From NCBI GenBank assembly GCA_011525785.1, contig WYBT01000063.1, forward strand, positions 62,001-126,000: DNA of 64,000 bases. The letters are read 5' to 3'. Below are positions 9,076-19,197 of this stretch, piece by piece. Numbering within the stretch: the first letter of the stretch is position 1; every line of letters begins with the position of its first letter. The notes below the pieces were generated by a model, which was not told the origin of the DNA, searched no databases, and was given only the letters and a program-made list of their open reading frames with translations. The position numbers and the translations under genes are program-made. The DNA comes from Planctomycetaceae bacterium (lineage in GTDB: Bacteria > Planctomycetota > UBA1135 > GCA-002686595).

Positions 9076-12000
9076 CTACGGACAGATCGTGAACGACACG
9101 GCGTTCGACAAGCACGTCCCGAACGGATCCTGCGGATCGCGGTAGTACCACTGCGCGGCGCACAGTCGTCCGACCGTGAGCTGCGGATCGGAGCCCGAAG
9201 CGATCAGCCCGCTGAAGTCGAAGCTCATCGCACCCAGGCACGAGCCGGCCGTGCCGCCGGTGGACTGCACCGGAGTGCGACGCACGGGCGTGGTGGTGCA
9301 GAAGAAGCCGCCGAGGTACGGCGTCACCTGCACGCCGTAGCCGTAGAACAGCAGGCCGTTGCGCTGTCCCGAGGCGCCGCTCAGCCCCAGCGTCAGCGAG
9401 GACGCGCCGCCCACGGACGGGTAGCCCTGGAAGCTCGCCTGCGGGTAGCAGAACGTGCTGTCGAGCTTGGCCGTGCAGTACACGGTCGGCAGCGAGCAGC
9501 CCGACGAGAGCAGCGTCGAGATCGTCACATCATCGACCGCCGCTTCGGTGATCGAGTCGTTGGGCGTGTCACTGATCGAGAAGCGCACGCGCACGCTCGT
9601 GCCAACCGCCACGTGCGAGCCGATGTCGATGCGATCCTCGCGCCAGCCGCCGTCGCCACGCGTGTGCGTGCGAGCGGTGACCCACTGGACGCCGTCGAGC
9701 GACAGTTCGACGCGCAGCGAGTCGTTCTGCGCCGACGAGAACAACCAGTACGAGTAGCGCAGCTCCGCATTGGGGTACGGCACGTTGATCACCGGCGAGG
9801 TGAGCGTGCGCGGACCGTTGTCGACGTCGTTCTGATCGGCGTTGCCGCCCACCGAGCCCTGGCCCGTGAAGAAGCAGCGCGTGCCGACGCCCAGCGGCGA
9901 GTCGTCCTCGGGTTGCGCCTGCGCCGGACCGACGGTGGTTCCGATGGGGTCGTCGCGCACCCAGGCGCCCACGTTGACGCCCGCCGACGCACTCCACGAC
10001 TTCGCGGACTCGAAATCGTCGCTGAACAGGACCTGCTGGCTGCCGACCGAGAAGAACACCGGCGCGGAGCCCGCTTGCGGCGGGTCGAAGGCCGTGTTGC
10101 CGAGCGAGTCGCTCACCTGCACGTAGTAGAAGATGCGCGCCGGCGAGGGGGCGCCGGGGATCGAGCCGCTCCAGCTCGCGCCGGCGCCGGGGACCATCGC
10201 GACCGGCGTGTAGCTGCCGCTCGTACCGACGCGGTAGTTGATGGTCGCGCTGGTGATCGACGCGGAGATGTTTGAGCTGGCGGTCAACGTCACGGTGTAC
10301 GGACCGACCTCGTCAGTTGTGTCGGCGACCAGCGCGACGCTCAGGTTGATCGGCACGAAGGCCACGCCCGGGAAGCCCTGCGTGCGGAAACCGTTGTCGA
10401 TGGCCGTGAAGTGCGGCGTGCCGTTGTTGATGTTGCCGTCGATGTCATCGAGCGTCAGCCACTGCGCTTCGATCACCGACTTGATCGTGGCCTGGTCGTA
10501 GGCGTTGTGCCAACCCAGGAACAGCGCGTCCACGAGCGCATCGCCCGCCGCCGGACCGAGCGTCGCGATGAGTTCGTTGCGGACCTTCCAGTTCGCGCCC
10601 ATGAACACTTCGCCATCGGCGTGGAAGCCGCCGCTGCAGGCCGAGCAGCAGTCCCCGCAGAACTGGCGCAGGTTCTCGCCGTCGCGCAGGTGCTGGCCGG
10701 GACCGAAGAAGTCACGCGCGACGTAGCGGTCGTTGTACAAGTGCAGCGCGAAGGCGTCGGCCGAGCCCTCGCCCATGCCGTCGGAGTTGTTGCCGATGCC
10801 GTAGAGCACGTTGAGCCAGTGGCCGTCCTCGTGCGCGACGATCGTCGAGTACGAGGTGTTCGGGCAGCCGCCGGACTCGATGAAGAAGTTGATCGAGTTG
10901 CCGTTGAAGAACGCGTTGCACGACGAGTTGATGTTGCAGTTCGCCAGGTGCACGAAATCGGCGGTCGTGTCGAGCGGGTTCACCGCTCGAATCCAGTCGC
11001 GGATGTCGTTGACGCCGATGAAGGCGTTGGCCTGCGCCGTGGTGAGGTTGTTGTCGAGCGGATTGAGCAAGACCGAATTGCCCGTGCCGCTCAGCGTCGT
11101 GGTGAGCGAGTACGCCGGCCCGGATTGATTCAAGACGTTGTTGAACGTTCCGACGTAGGTGAACGTGCACTGCAACGGACCGGTGACGCCCGGGAAATTG
11201 AAGTTGCCGTTGGCGTCGGTGAAGACCGTGCCGGCGCTGCTTTGGACCTGGGCGTAGGCCAGCGTCTGCGCCGTCTCGGGATTGCTGGCGCTGTCCGGCG
11301 AAACGCCCGGAGTGGCCTTGGTCGTGACCGTTCCGCCGACGTCGAGGTTGTGGATCGAACGCTCGCGCTCGAACACTTCGCCGGTGTGCGCGTCGACCAG
11401 GTAGCTGTAGCCCTCGGGCTCGAAGCCCTCCGACATCCAGGACAGCGTCACGCGGTACGCCAGACGCGCCTGGCGCAGCTCATCAGATGAAAACTGGGCG
11501 ACGACCAACTCGGGGCCGTGGTCGACAGCGCCGTCGACGCCGGTCTCGGTGCTGAAGCGCCGCGCAGCGATCTGCAGCGCGCTCTGTGCGCTCAGGGTCG
11601 GCGCAACGGACAGATTCTCGACGCCCGGCAGCGCGCGCGTCTGGATCGACAGCAGTCGTCCGCGCGCATCGAAGAGCACGTTGACCGAGCCCCACTCGAC
11701 CGGAACCCCGTTCACCGCCTGGTGGAAGCGAACCGTGACCTTGTCGCTCGAGCCGACCATTCCCAGCGGCAGGAACAGCGCGCGGTCTTCGACCAGCGTC
11801 GAGCCGGCGATGCCGTGCAGCGCCAGCGACTCGCTCAGCGCCCAGCGCGCGAGCTCGAACCACTGCTCGTCGCTGCTCGGAGTGAACTGCGCTTGCGTGT
11901 GAAAGCCCCACAGGAACTCGACAGCGCCTGTGCCGCGGTCGATCTCGGCGCGCCAGGCGCTGCCGTGCTGCTCACGCCAGCGCTCGATGGCGGCGCTGAG

Positions 12001-12105
12001 CGATGCGTCGCCTTCCTGGGCCAGCGTCGCGCCGCTGAGCAGCGCCGCCGCGGCCATCACCCGCCAAATCACTCTCCGACTCTGACTCGACTGCACTGCG
12101 ACCAT
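9076..12105 (-). CDS. Secreted zinc metalloprotease with propeptide-like N-terminus and terminal shared module
   Basis: A 1009-residue protein with a signal peptide (VMAAAALLSGATLAQ). Residues of about 30-250 resemble the propeptide of the fungalysin/thermolysin kind, including the stretch YSYLVDAHTGEVFERERSI. The catalytic part carries VAHEDGHWLN (HExxH, near residue 425) and, about 20 residues on, GEGSADAFA with the probable third zinc ligand Glu. This is the gluzincin arrangement of peptidase families M4/M36. A middle region (about 600-860) contains Ig-like and jelly-roll-like beta domains. The last ~140 residues are the module shared by five secreted proteins in this window (ends YYRDP...LSNAVSFTICP). 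It probably digests extracellular protein. A terminator hairpin follows. Confidence 0.85.
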   Translation of the reverse strand: MVAVQSSQSRRVIWRVMAAAALLSGATLAQEGDASLSAAIERWREQHGSAWRAEIDRGTGAVEFLWGFHTQAQFTPSSDEQWFELARWALSESLALHGIAGSTLVEDRALFLPLGMVGSSDKVTVRFHQAVNGVPVEWGSVNVLFDARGRLLSIQTRALPGVENLSVAPTLSAQSALQIAARRFSTETGVDGAVDHGPELVVAQFSSDELRQARLAYRVTLSWMSEGFEPEGYSYLVDAHTGEVFERERSIHNLDVGGTVTTKATPGVSPDSASNPETAQTLAYAQVQSSAGTVFTDANGNFNFPGVTGPLQCTFTYVGTFNNVLNQSGPAYSLTTTLSGTGNSVLLNPLDNNLTTAQANAFIGVNDIRDWIRAVNPLDTTADFVHLANCNINSSCNAFFNGNSINFFIESGGCPNTSYSTIVAHEDGHWLNVLYGIGNNSDGMGEGSADAFALHLYNDRYVARDFFGPGQHLRDGENLRQFCGDCCSACSGGFHADGEVFMGANWKVRNELIATLGPAAGDALVDALFLGWHNAYDQATIKSVIEAQWLTLDDIDGNINNGTPHFTAIDNGFRTQGFPGVAFVPINLSVALVADTTDEVGPYTVTLTASSNISASITSATINYRVGTSGSYTPVAMVPGAGASWSGSIPGAPSPARIFYYVQVSDSLGNTAFDPPQAGSAPVFFSVGSQQVLFSDDFESAKSWSASAGVNVGAWVRDDPIGTTVGPAQAQPEDDSPLGVGTRCFFTGQGSVGGNADQNDVDNGPRTLTSPVINVPYPNAELRYSYWLFSSAQNDSLRVELSLDGVQWVTARTHTRGDGGWREDRIDIGSHVAVGTSVRVRFSISDTPNDSITEAAVDDVTISTLLSSGCSLPTVYCTAKLDSTFCYPQASFQGYPSVGGASSLTLGLSGASGQRNGLLFYGYGVQVTPYLGGFFCTTTPVRRTPVQSTGGTAGSCLGAMSFDFSGLIASGSDPQLTVGRLCAAQWYYRDPQDPFGTCLSNAVSFTICP

Positions 12106-12306
12106 GGATTTACGCCTCCGGTTGTTTCGAACGGACGTCTGCCCTTACCCGCGGCCTTCGATCATGTCACACAACTCGCATGCTGTAGAGCGGGCGCGAA
12201 CACCGATTGCGCCGGGCGGATCGCAGCCTTGCAACGACTGCAGGGCCGCCCGACCCGTGTGGATCGAGCGGCCCCGCTGGGACCGGCGCCGGTGAAGCGG
12301 ACCAGG

Positions 12307-15300
12307 TCAGGGCGCGATCGCGAAGCTGATGCCGTCGCTCAAGCCCGTCGTCGAGGGCGACTGCGGGTCGCGCATCCAGAACTGGCCGAACACGTTCGCG
12401 CCGACGATCAGCAGCGCGTCGAAACCCGACTGGATATGCGCATTCATCCCGTACGAGTACACGCCGCTGCAATCGTCCCCAGTCGCGTTGCCGCCCGAGT
12501 TCTGGATCGGGTTGCGGATCGTGGGGGTCGCAACGCACTTGGTCCCACCCTGGAACGGTGTGCCGGTGGGCGCGTATCCGTAATAAAAGAGCCCCAGCTT
12601 GTTGTTGCGCGCGCTGTGGCACGTGATGTCGAACGACTCGCTGCTCGAGACGCTTGCGAAGCCGACGAAATCGACGCTCGGCACGCAACCCAGACTGTTG
12701 GTCTTGCCGGTGCAGTAAACGCCGGGCGCGCCGCCCGCGTCGCTCGGATAGGCGCCCATGTCGGCGCGCGTCCCGTCCGGATCGGTGGAGGCGAGCGGAT
12801 CGCCTGAATCGATGCACGGCGAGGTCGGCGCGAGCGACAGGTCACCGTTCGGCGCATCCACGAACAGGGGATCGAGATTGATGTTGCCCGCCGGGCCCGC
12901 CAACGCTGCATCGCCGTTCGAGTAGCTCACCGAACCCGGTGTGAAGCCCTCGAAGTTGTTCGACACGTTGCCCCAGGCAATCGAGTTGGTGACCGTCGCG
13001 GTGCTGCCCGGATCGCGGTCGATGCCGTCGTCGGCGTTGCCGAACGACGTGACGTGCTCGAGCTGGAACGAACCCGCGATGAGTCGCAGCCCATCGCCTC
13101 CGCAGGCGCGCGCGACCAAACGGCGTCCTTGCGCGAGCGCCGAGAGGTCGAAGCCGACCGCGGCCGCACGCTCGATGCTCACGTCGTCGAGGCTGGCGAG
13201 CGCCGAGTCGCCGTCGAGCGCAGGCACGCCCGCGTTGCCGGCGAAGCGCAGCACGACGTTGCGCAGCGCGCTGCCGTCGTCGGTGCTGATCAGATCGATG
13301 CCGCGCCAGCCGCCCGGAACAGGCAAGGTGGCCGAGCCGTTGCGGTTGGTGTCGCCGCCGAAGGCGTCGTCCGCCAGCGACGTGAACACTACGGGCCGAG
13401 CGAGCGAGCCGTTGCAGTCCAGCCGCCCGAACGAGGCGACGTTGCTCGCGCCCGACAGGAACTTGACCACGACTCCGCGCTCGAGCGTCAACGTCCGCGC
13501 ATCCGGGATGCCGAGGCTCGTCGCGAGCACCAGCGCGCCACCCAGGCAGTTGTAGTCGTGAATCGTCACGTTGCCGGCGGGGGTCGCGTCCGTCACGCGC
13601 AGGTAGTCGCCGCCGGTTCCGACCGCCCCATTGCCGCTCGCGCTGTTGAACGAGAAGCCGGGCACGGCGTCGATCTCGACGTTGTCGACGGCGACGCCGG
13701 CGTTGTCGAGGAACTGGCTGTGGCGAACGCGGGGCCGTGAACTCACGGAAAGGTCCATGGCGACCGCGAGGCAATTGCGCACGGTGCAGTTGGTGAGCGC
13801 GAGGTCCGTTGCGTTGAGGTTCAAGGCATTCACCCCCGCATTGCCCGCGAAGCGCACCTCGCACCAGGTGAGGGTGCTGGCGTCGGAACTCGGTCCGAAG
13901 TTGATCCCGCGCCAGTTGCCCGCTGCCCCGCTCGACGCGCCGCCGCCGTTGGTGTCGCCCGCTGCGCTGTCGTCGGCGTGCGAGGTGAACACGACGGGCG
14001 AGCTGGCGGTTCCGTTCGCGTGCAGCACGCCGTCCACGGTGATCGTGTTCGAGCCGCTGGCTTTCACGACGACCCCCGGACCCAGCGTCAGCGTGGTTCC
14101 AGTCGGCGCGGTGATGGAGACCGTGGTCCACAGCACGCTGCCGATCAAATTGTTGACCGCGAGCGAGACGTCGCCCGTCATCACGCCGTCGGTCACCTGG
14201 ATGTAGTTGCCGCCATTGCCGGTTGCGGTGCAGCCGCTGAAGCCGGGAAGCGCATCGATCTTCGCTGAGCCGACGGCGACGCCCGCGTTGTTCGAGAACG
14301 TGCACGCGCTGACCGCAGGCCGTGAGTTGGCGCTCAGACTCACGCCGACCGCCGCGCAGTTGCGCACCGTGCAGTTGGTGAGCGCGATGTCCGCTGCGCT
14401 GAGGTTCACGGCGTTGACGCTCGCATTGCCCGCGAAGCGCACCTCGCACCAGGTGAGCGTGCTGGCGTCGGAATTCGGTCCGAAGTTGATCCCGCGCCAG
14501 TTGCCGGCCGCGCCGCTCGACGCGCCGCCGCCGTTGGTGTCGCCCGCCGCGCTGTCGTCGGGGTGCGAGGTGAACACGACGGGCGAGCCGGCGGTCCCGT
14601 TCGCGTGCAGCACGCCGTCCACGATGATCGTGTTCGAGCCGCTGGCCTTCACGACGACCCCCGGACCCAGCGTCAGCGTGGTTCCCGCCGGCGCAGTGAT
14701 GGAAACCGTGGTCCAAAGCACGCTGCCGATCAGATTGTCGACCGTGACCGCGACGTCACCGGCCATCACGCCGTCGGTCACCTGGATGTAGTTGCCGCCG
14801 TTTCCGGTTGCGGTGCAGCCGCTGAAGCCGGGCAACGCGTCGATCTCCGCTGCGACGACCGCCAACCCGTTGTTGTTCGTGAACGAACACGACGTCACCG
14901 AGGGCCGGGAGTTGATCGAGAGGCTCACTCCTGAGGCGAAGCTGTCGCGCACCACGCAGTTGGCGAGCGTGATGTTGGCGCTGGCGAGTTCGATCGCATT
15001 GACGGAGGAGTTGCCTGCGTAGCGGACCTCGCACCAGGTGAGCGCGCTCGCGTCGGAGGCGCTTCCGAAGTTGATGCCGCGCCAGTTGCCTTTGGCCGGC
15101 GCAGTGGCCGCGCCGTCGCCATTGGTGTCCCCGCCCGCGGTGTCGTCGCGCAGGCTGGTGAAGATCACCTTCGAGCCCGAGCTGCCGTTCGCGAGCAACG
15201 TGCCGTTGACGGTGAAGGTCGTCGTGCCGACGGCCATCTTGACGATCGCACCCGGCTGGATCGTCAGCGTCTGTCCCAGCGGAACGCTGATGCTGCCCGT

Positions 15301-15444
15301 GGCGTGATACACGACCCCCGCGAGCAACGGACCGGTGGTCGAGTCCGACAGAGCGCCGGAGATCGGAGTCTGAGCGTGGGCGAAGCCCGCGGACAGCGCC
15401 AGGGCGGCGAGGGTGCGGGCGAGCGAGTGGGGAGCGGTGTTCAT
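12307..15444 (-). CDS. Secreted right-handed beta-helix protein with 195-residue tandem repeats
   Basis: A 1045-residue protein. The ATG at 15444 begins a signal peptide (LARTLAALALSAGFAHAQ); the longer frame upstream lacks coding character. The body consists of about four repeats with the order NWRGINFG, LTWCEVRFAGN, LTNCTVRNC, GFSGCTATGNGGNYIQVTD, TLTLGPGVVVKASG and VVFTSHPDDSAAGDTNGGG, a pattern typical of parallel beta-helix (pectate-lyase-like) surface proteins. After a DUF1565/choice-of-anchor-like stretch (TSPCIDSGDP, about residues 880-905) the protein ends with the shared C-terminal module (GVYCTGKTNSLGCVPS ... RDPQSPSTTGLSDGISFAIAP). It is likely cell-surface or extracellular; no catalytic residues can be assigned. 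Confidence 0.85.
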   Translation of the reverse strand: MNTAPHSLARTLAALALSAGFAHAQTPISGALSDSTTGPLLAGVVYHATGSISVPLGQTLTIQPGAIVKMAVGTTTFTVNGTLLANGSSGSKVIFTSLRDDTAGGDTNGDGAATAPAKGNWRGINFGSASDASALTWCEVRYAGNSSVNAIELASANITLANCVVRDSFASGVSLSINSRPSVTSCSFTNNNGLAVVAAEIDALPGFSGCTATGNGGNYIQVTDGVMAGDVAVTVDNLIGSVLWTTVSITAPAGTTLTLGPGVVVKASGSNTIIVDGVLHANGTAGSPVVFTSHPDDSAAGDTNGGGASSGAAGNWRGINFGPNSDASTLTWCEVRFAGNASVNAVNLSAADIALTNCTVRNCAAVGVSLSANSRPAVSACTFSNNAGVAVGSAKIDALPGFSGCTATGNGGNYIQVTDGVMTGDVSLAVNNLIGSVLWTTVSITAPTGTTLTLGPGVVVKASGSNTITVDGVLHANGTASSPVVFTSHADDSAAGDTNGGGASSGAAGNWRGINFGPSSDASTLTWCEVRFAGNAGVNALNLNATDLALTNCTVRNCLAVAMDLSVSSRPRVRHSQFLDNAGVAVDNVEIDAVPGFSFNSASGNGAVGTGGDYLRVTDATPAGNVTIHDYNCLGGALVLATSLGIPDARTLTLERGVVVKFLSGASNVASFGRLDCNGSLARPVVFTSLADDAFGGDTNRNGSATLPVPGGWRGIDLISTDDGSALRNVVLRFAGNAGVPALDGDSALASLDDVSIERAAAVGFDLSALAQGRRLVARACGGDGLRLIAGSFQLEHVTSFGNADDGIDRDPGSTATVTNSIAWGNVSNNFEGFTPGSVSYSNGDAALAGPAGNINLDPLFVDAPNGDLSLAPTSPCIDSGDPLASTDPDGTRADMGAYPSDAGGAPGVYCTGKTNSLGCVPSVDFVGFASVSSSESFDITCHSARNNKLGLFYYGYAPTGTPFQGGTKCVATPTIRNPIQNSGGNATGDDCSGVYSYGMNAHIQSGFDALLIVGANVFGQFWMRDPQSPSTTGLSDGISFAIAP
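13235..15300. repeat. Tandem 585-bp repeats inside the beta-helix gene
   Basis: The sequence TTGCCCGCGAAGCGCACCTC and its relatives recur at 13841, 14426 and 15011, exactly 585 bp apart (195 codons). A fourth, more diverged copy is at 13235 (606 bp away). The copies at 13841-14425 and 14426-15010 are nearly identical over hundreds of bases; the third and fourth are older. This is recent in-frame duplication of a beta-helix block. Confidence 0.9.
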
Positions 15445-15701
15445 GGCGACGAGGTTTGCGTGGAGACGGGAGTGCGCCGTCGAGGACTGCGCTTCACCGC
15501 TCACGTGCGCAGCGCCGCGCGCCGCTGGCCGGACTTTTCGCCGAAAATCCGCGCGACGGACGGGCCCGAGTTCGGCCTTCGCGCTGAACTCGATGGGCGT
15601 ATTGGCCCAGGCGGCGACGCGGCGACGCGCGTGCGACCGCGCCGGGCCGCCCGCTTCGTCGCTGCCGCTCGCGAACGACCTCGCGCAGCGCGAGGAGTCG
15701 C

Positions 15702-18632
15702 TCAGCGCTCGAGCGCCTCGCCCAGGATGTCCGCGAGCTGGCGCCACAGCGCCCGCGCTGACGCCGTGCGCGGGTGGTCGGGGCCCAGCGCCTGCTCCAG
15801 GCACTCGCTCGCTGTGCGCGCGAGCTCGAGCGACTCGCGCCGGCCCTGAACCGCCCAGACGCCGGCGAGCTTCTGTTGTGTGACGCCCACCAGCCAGTGC
15901 GCGGGCCCCAGCGTCTCGCGCAGACCTTCGACGGCTTCGGCGAGCACGCTGGCCGCCTCGTCCCAGCGCTTCATGCGCATGTACAAGCCGCCCAGATTGC
16001 TCTTCACCGACCACGTCGACGCGTTGCGCGGCCCGAAGATGGCGAGGTGCAGCTCGCTGGCCTCTGTGTAGAGCGCGAGCGCGCGTTCGAGGTCGCCGTT
16101 GGCTTCGACGGTGCTCGCCAGGTTGTGGACCGCCGCCGCAGTGTTGGCGTGCTGGCGGCCGAACAGGCGCTCCGAGACGCGCTCCAAACGCTCGTACAGG
16201 GCCTGCGCCTCGACCGTTCGACCCTGCGCGACCTGGATCATGCCCAGCAGGTTCATGCTCAGGAAGGTCGCGCGATGAGCTTCGCCGAGCAGCTCGAGTT
16301 GCGTCTCGAGCGTGCTCTGCGCGAGCTCCTCCGCGCCACTGAGCTCGCCGACATGGTGCAGCAGCTCGGCCAGCGCGTGCTGCGACTCGAGTCGAGTCGC
16401 GAGCGCGATGGGTCCCCGCTCGCGCTGCCGTTCGATGACGTTCTCCAGCAGCTCGCGCGCCTCGTCGACGCGCCCCTGACGTTGGAGCGCGTTGGCGAGC
16501 ACGGTCTGCACCGCGAGCGTGCGCAGATGCTCGGGGCCCAGAACGCGCGTGGAGCGCTCGACGACGGTGCGCAGCAGCTCCTCCGCCGCCGTGTACTCCG
16601 AGAGTTCGACGTGCACCGAGGCGATCGAGCCCATCGTCTCGAGCACGAACGGATGCTCAGCGCCGAGTTGTGCGATCTGCTCGGACTGCACGCGTTCGAA
16701 CTCGGCCATGGCCGCTTCGTAGCGCGAGAGGTGCATCAGCGACTGGCCCAACTTCGTCCGCCAGCGCCACAGCTCTCCGCGCGCGATCTGCGCGTCGTGC
16801 GCTCCGCGTTCGAGCGCCGCCTCGAGAAGCGCGACAGCGCGCTCGTGCTGATCGGCTTGGTAGCACGCGAAGCCGAGCATCGCCTGTGCAGTGAGCCGCA
16901 AGCTCTCGGGCGTCTCGGGCTGGGCCTCGAGCCGCGCGAGCAGGGCCTCGAGTTCCGCCAGCGCCTCGTGCAGCTCACCTTGCTCCATGCGCGTGAGCGC
17001 GAGTTCGATCTGCGCCTGCGCGGCTGCAGTGCTCTGCGCTCCGTCGAGTGCGGCGCTCAACTCGACGACCCGCTCGGCGTGCGGGCGCGCCCGCTCCGGC
17101 CAGCTCAGGCCACGATGGGAGTTGGCCAGAACTTGGCGCAGCGCCAGTTCGACGCGCGGCTGGCCGTCGAAGCGACCCTCGATGCGCTGCGTCGCCCGCT
17201 CGAGCGCGTCGGCGACGGTCAGCCCGCGCTGCAGCTCGAGAGTCGGATTCGCACGGCCGAGCACGTCCTCGGCGAGGAAGTCGCGCACCGCCTGAGCCAC
17301 GGCGCGCTCGCGATCGGCCTCGTCGCGCGCTTGCGTGGCCTGCGCCAAGGCCGCCTCGAGCTCGCGACTGGCGCGCTCGAGTTCCGCGCGGCGCCCCTCC
17401 GCGAGTTCGAGCGCCCGCTGCGAATCGTCGAGCGCGCGCTGGCGAGACAACGCCAGTCGCATGGAGACGATCGCCGCCACCGTGAGCACGCTGAACAGCG
17501 CCGCGATCGCCGCCGTGAGCGCCTTGTTGCGCCGCGCGAACTTGCGGAGCTGATAGCCGCGGCTCGCGGGCCGCGCCTGGATCGGCTCGTCGCGCAGGAA
17601 GCGTCGCAGGTCTTCGGCGAACTCGTGCGCGGTCGCGTAGCGCCGCTCGCGGTCCTTCTCGAGCGCCTTGGCGACGATCGTGTCGACATCGCCGCGCAGG
17701 CGCGCATCGAAGCTCGAAACGCGCGTCGCGTCCTCTTCCTGGATGCGGCGCAGCGCCTCGAGCGGCGCGGAACGAGTCACATCGTGCGGCAAGCGGCCGG
17801 TGAGCACTTCGAACGCCACGACTCCGAGCGAATACACGTCGCTGCGCGTGTCGAGCTCCTCCGGCGCGCCGCGCGTCTGCTCGGGCGACATGTAGGCGAG
17901 CGTTCCGACGAGTTGGCCCAGCGCCGTGTGCTGCGTCGAGAGCAGCGTGTCGCTCTCGGTCACGCGCGCCACGCCGAAGTCGAGCACCTTGGGCGCGCCG
18001 TCGGCCGCCACGAGGATGTTCGAGGGCTTGAGATCGCGATGGATCACGCCGGAGAGGTGCGCGTGCCGCACCGCATCGGCGACGCGCGCGAGCAACTCGA
18101 CTCGCGCCCGCAGACTGGACCCGCGGCGCTGGACGAAGTGCGTCAGCGGCTCGCCGCGCACGAGCTCCATGGCGAAGTACGGCAACAACCTCTCGCCGAC
18201 GCGCTGCGAGCCGGCTTCGTACACCTGCGCGATGCCCGGGTGCTGAAGTCGCGCGAGCACCTGCGCCTCGCGCTCGAAACGGCGCAGCACCGAGGGCGTC
18301 GCTGCTTCGGCGCGAAGCATTTTGAGCGCCACCGTGCGCCGCGGCTGCGCTTGCTCGGCTTCGTAGACGATGCCCATCCCGCCGCGGCCCAGCTCGCGCA
18401 CGATGCGGAAGGGTCCGATCGACTCCGGCAAGGGCAGCGGCGCCGGCTCGAGCGGCTCGACGGGCTCGAGCAGCCGCTCGCCGGCCTCGTGAGCGCCCAG
18501 CAGTTCATCCAACTGCGCGCGGAGCGCCGCTGCGAGTCCGAGCGACTCGACGAAGGCCGCGCGCTCACTCTCCTTCAGCTTCAGCGCCGCGTTGAAGTGG
18601 CGCTGGAGCTCGCTCCACGTCTGCGCGTCCAT
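15702..18632 (-). CDS. Membrane Ser/Thr protein kinase with C-terminal TPR repeats
   Basis: A 976-residue protein. The kinase domain (about 73-350) has GRGGMGIVYEAE, VALKML (Lys104), HRDLKPSN (198-205), DFGVAR (218-223), YMSPEQ and DVYSLGVVAFE, so it should be catalytically active. A single membrane segment lies at about 371-390, followed by a coiled-coil-like Glu/Arg/Ala-rich stretch (395-450). An array of tetratricopeptide repeats of the TPR_12 kind runs to the end. The topology predicts a cytoplasmic Hanks-type kinase with an extracytoplasmic TPR sensor or scaffold. It starts 7 bp after the stop of the ECF sigma factor gene, so the two are almost certainly cotranscribed. Such sigma-kinase pairs are common in Planctomycetes, where the kinase is proposed to control its sigma factor. 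Confidence 0.93.
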   Translation of the reverse strand: MDAQTWSELQRHFNAALKLKESERAAFVESLGLAAALRAQLDELLGAHEAGERLLEPVEPLEPAPLPLPESIGPFRIVRELGRGGMGIVYEAEQAQPRRTVALKMLRAEAATPSVLRRFEREAQVLARLQHPGIAQVYEAGSQRVGERLLPYFAMELVRGEPLTHFVQRRGSSLRARVELLARVADAVRHAHLSGVIHRDLKPSNILVAADGAPKVLDFGVARVTESDTLLSTQHTALGQLVGTLAYMSPEQTRGAPEELDTRSDVYSLGVVAFEVLTGRLPHDVTRSAPLEALRRIQEEDATRVSSFDARLRGDVDTIVAKALEKDRERRYATAHEFAEDLRRFLRDEPIQARPASRGYQLRKFARRNKALTAAIAALFSVLTVAAIVSMRLALSRQRALDDSQRALELAEGRRAELERASRELEAALAQATQARDEADRERAVAQAVRDFLAEDVLGRANPTLELQRGLTVADALERATQRIEGRFDGQPRVELALRQVLANSHRGLSWPERARPHAERVVELSAALDGAQSTAAAQAQIELALTRMEQGELHEALAELEALLARLEAQPETPESLRLTAQAMLGFACYQADQHERAVALLEAALERGAHDAQIARGELWRWRTKLGQSLMHLSRYEAAMAEFERVQSEQIAQLGAEHPFVLETMGSIASVHVELSEYTAAEELLRTVVERSTRVLGPEHLRTLAVQTVLANALQRQGRVDEARELLENVIERQRERGPIALATRLESQHALAELLHHVGELSGAEELAQSTLETQLELLGEAHRATFLSMNLLGMIQVAQGRTVEAQALYERLERVSERLFGRQHANTAAAVHNLASTVEANGDLERALALYTEASELHLAIFGPRNASTWSVKSNLGGLYMRMKRWDEAASVLAEAVEGLRETLGPAHWLVGVTQQKLAGVWAVQGRRESLELARTASECLEQALGPDHPRTASARALWRQLADILGEALER

Positions 18633-18639
18633 GGCGCGC

Positions 18640-19197
18640 TCAGCGCTCGCCCGACTCGCGCGCGCGGATCTCGCGGAACAGCCAGGCGCGCGCGAAGCTC
18701 CACTCGTCCTTGACGGTCGTGGGGGACAGCCCGAGCACCTCCGCCGCTTCGGCGATCGACAGTCCCGCGAAGAAGCGCAGCATCACGACGCGCGATTTGC
18801 GCTCGTCGACGCGCTCGAGCAGCGTGAGGGCCTCTTCGAGCGCCAGGAATCGCTCGGGATCGTCTTCGAGGTCGGCGAACTCGAGCTGTTCGAGCGGAAC
18901 GCGCTCTGCATCGCCGCCGCGCTTGAGCGCCGAGCGTGCGCGCGCCCGCTCGACCAGGATCTGGCGCATGGCGCGCGCGGCGGCCCCGAAGAAGTGCGCG
19001 CGGTCGCGCCAACTGTGCGCGTCGACGCCGACGAGCTTGAGGTAGGCCTCGTGAACCAGCGCCGTGGTCTGCAGCGTCTGCGGCTCGAGCTCGCGGCGGA
19101 TCTCGCGCCGCGCGAGCCGGCGCAGCTCGTCGTACACGAGCGGCAACCACTCGTCGGAGGAGCGCTCCGGCGGAGGCGTGGAGAGGGGCTGGGCCAT
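18640..19197 (-). CDS. ECF-subfamily RNA polymerase sigma factor
   Basis: A 185-residue protein; the ATG at 19197 (MAQPLSTPPPERSS) is preferred over 19263, which would add an arginine-rich tail. Region 2 includes LPLVYDELRRLARREIRRE and VHEAYLKLVG with FFGAAARAMRQILVERAR. Region 4 has ERVDERKSRVVMLRFFAGLSI, the helix-turn-helix AEAAEVLGLSPTTVKDEW and a C-terminal FARAWLFREI. These are hallmarks of the ECF type often linked to Ser/Thr kinases. It directs RNA polymerase to a specific regulon. The kinase-TPR gene follows directly and is the likely regulator. The divergent gap to rnhC (154 bp) should hold promoters for both directions. Confidence 0.93.
   Translation of the reverse strand: MAQPLSTPPPERSSDEWLPLVYDELRRLARREIRRELEPQTLQTTALVHEAYLKLVGVDAHSWRDRAHFFGAAARAMRQILVERARARSALKRGGDAERVPLEQLEFADLEDDPERFLALEEALTLLERVDERKSRVVMLRFFAGLSIAEAAEVLGLSPTTVKDEWSFARAWLFREIRARESGER

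Noticed and set aside
13235-15300. Possible CRISPR-like array
   Set aside because: The repeats are 585 bp long, in frame and coding; there are no short direct repeats with unique spacers or cas genes.
15774-18713. Open frame of 979 codons opposite the Ser/Thr kinase gene
   Set aside because: Antisense shadow of the kinase-TPR coding frame, very rich in Arg, Leu, His and Gln, without recognisable domains.
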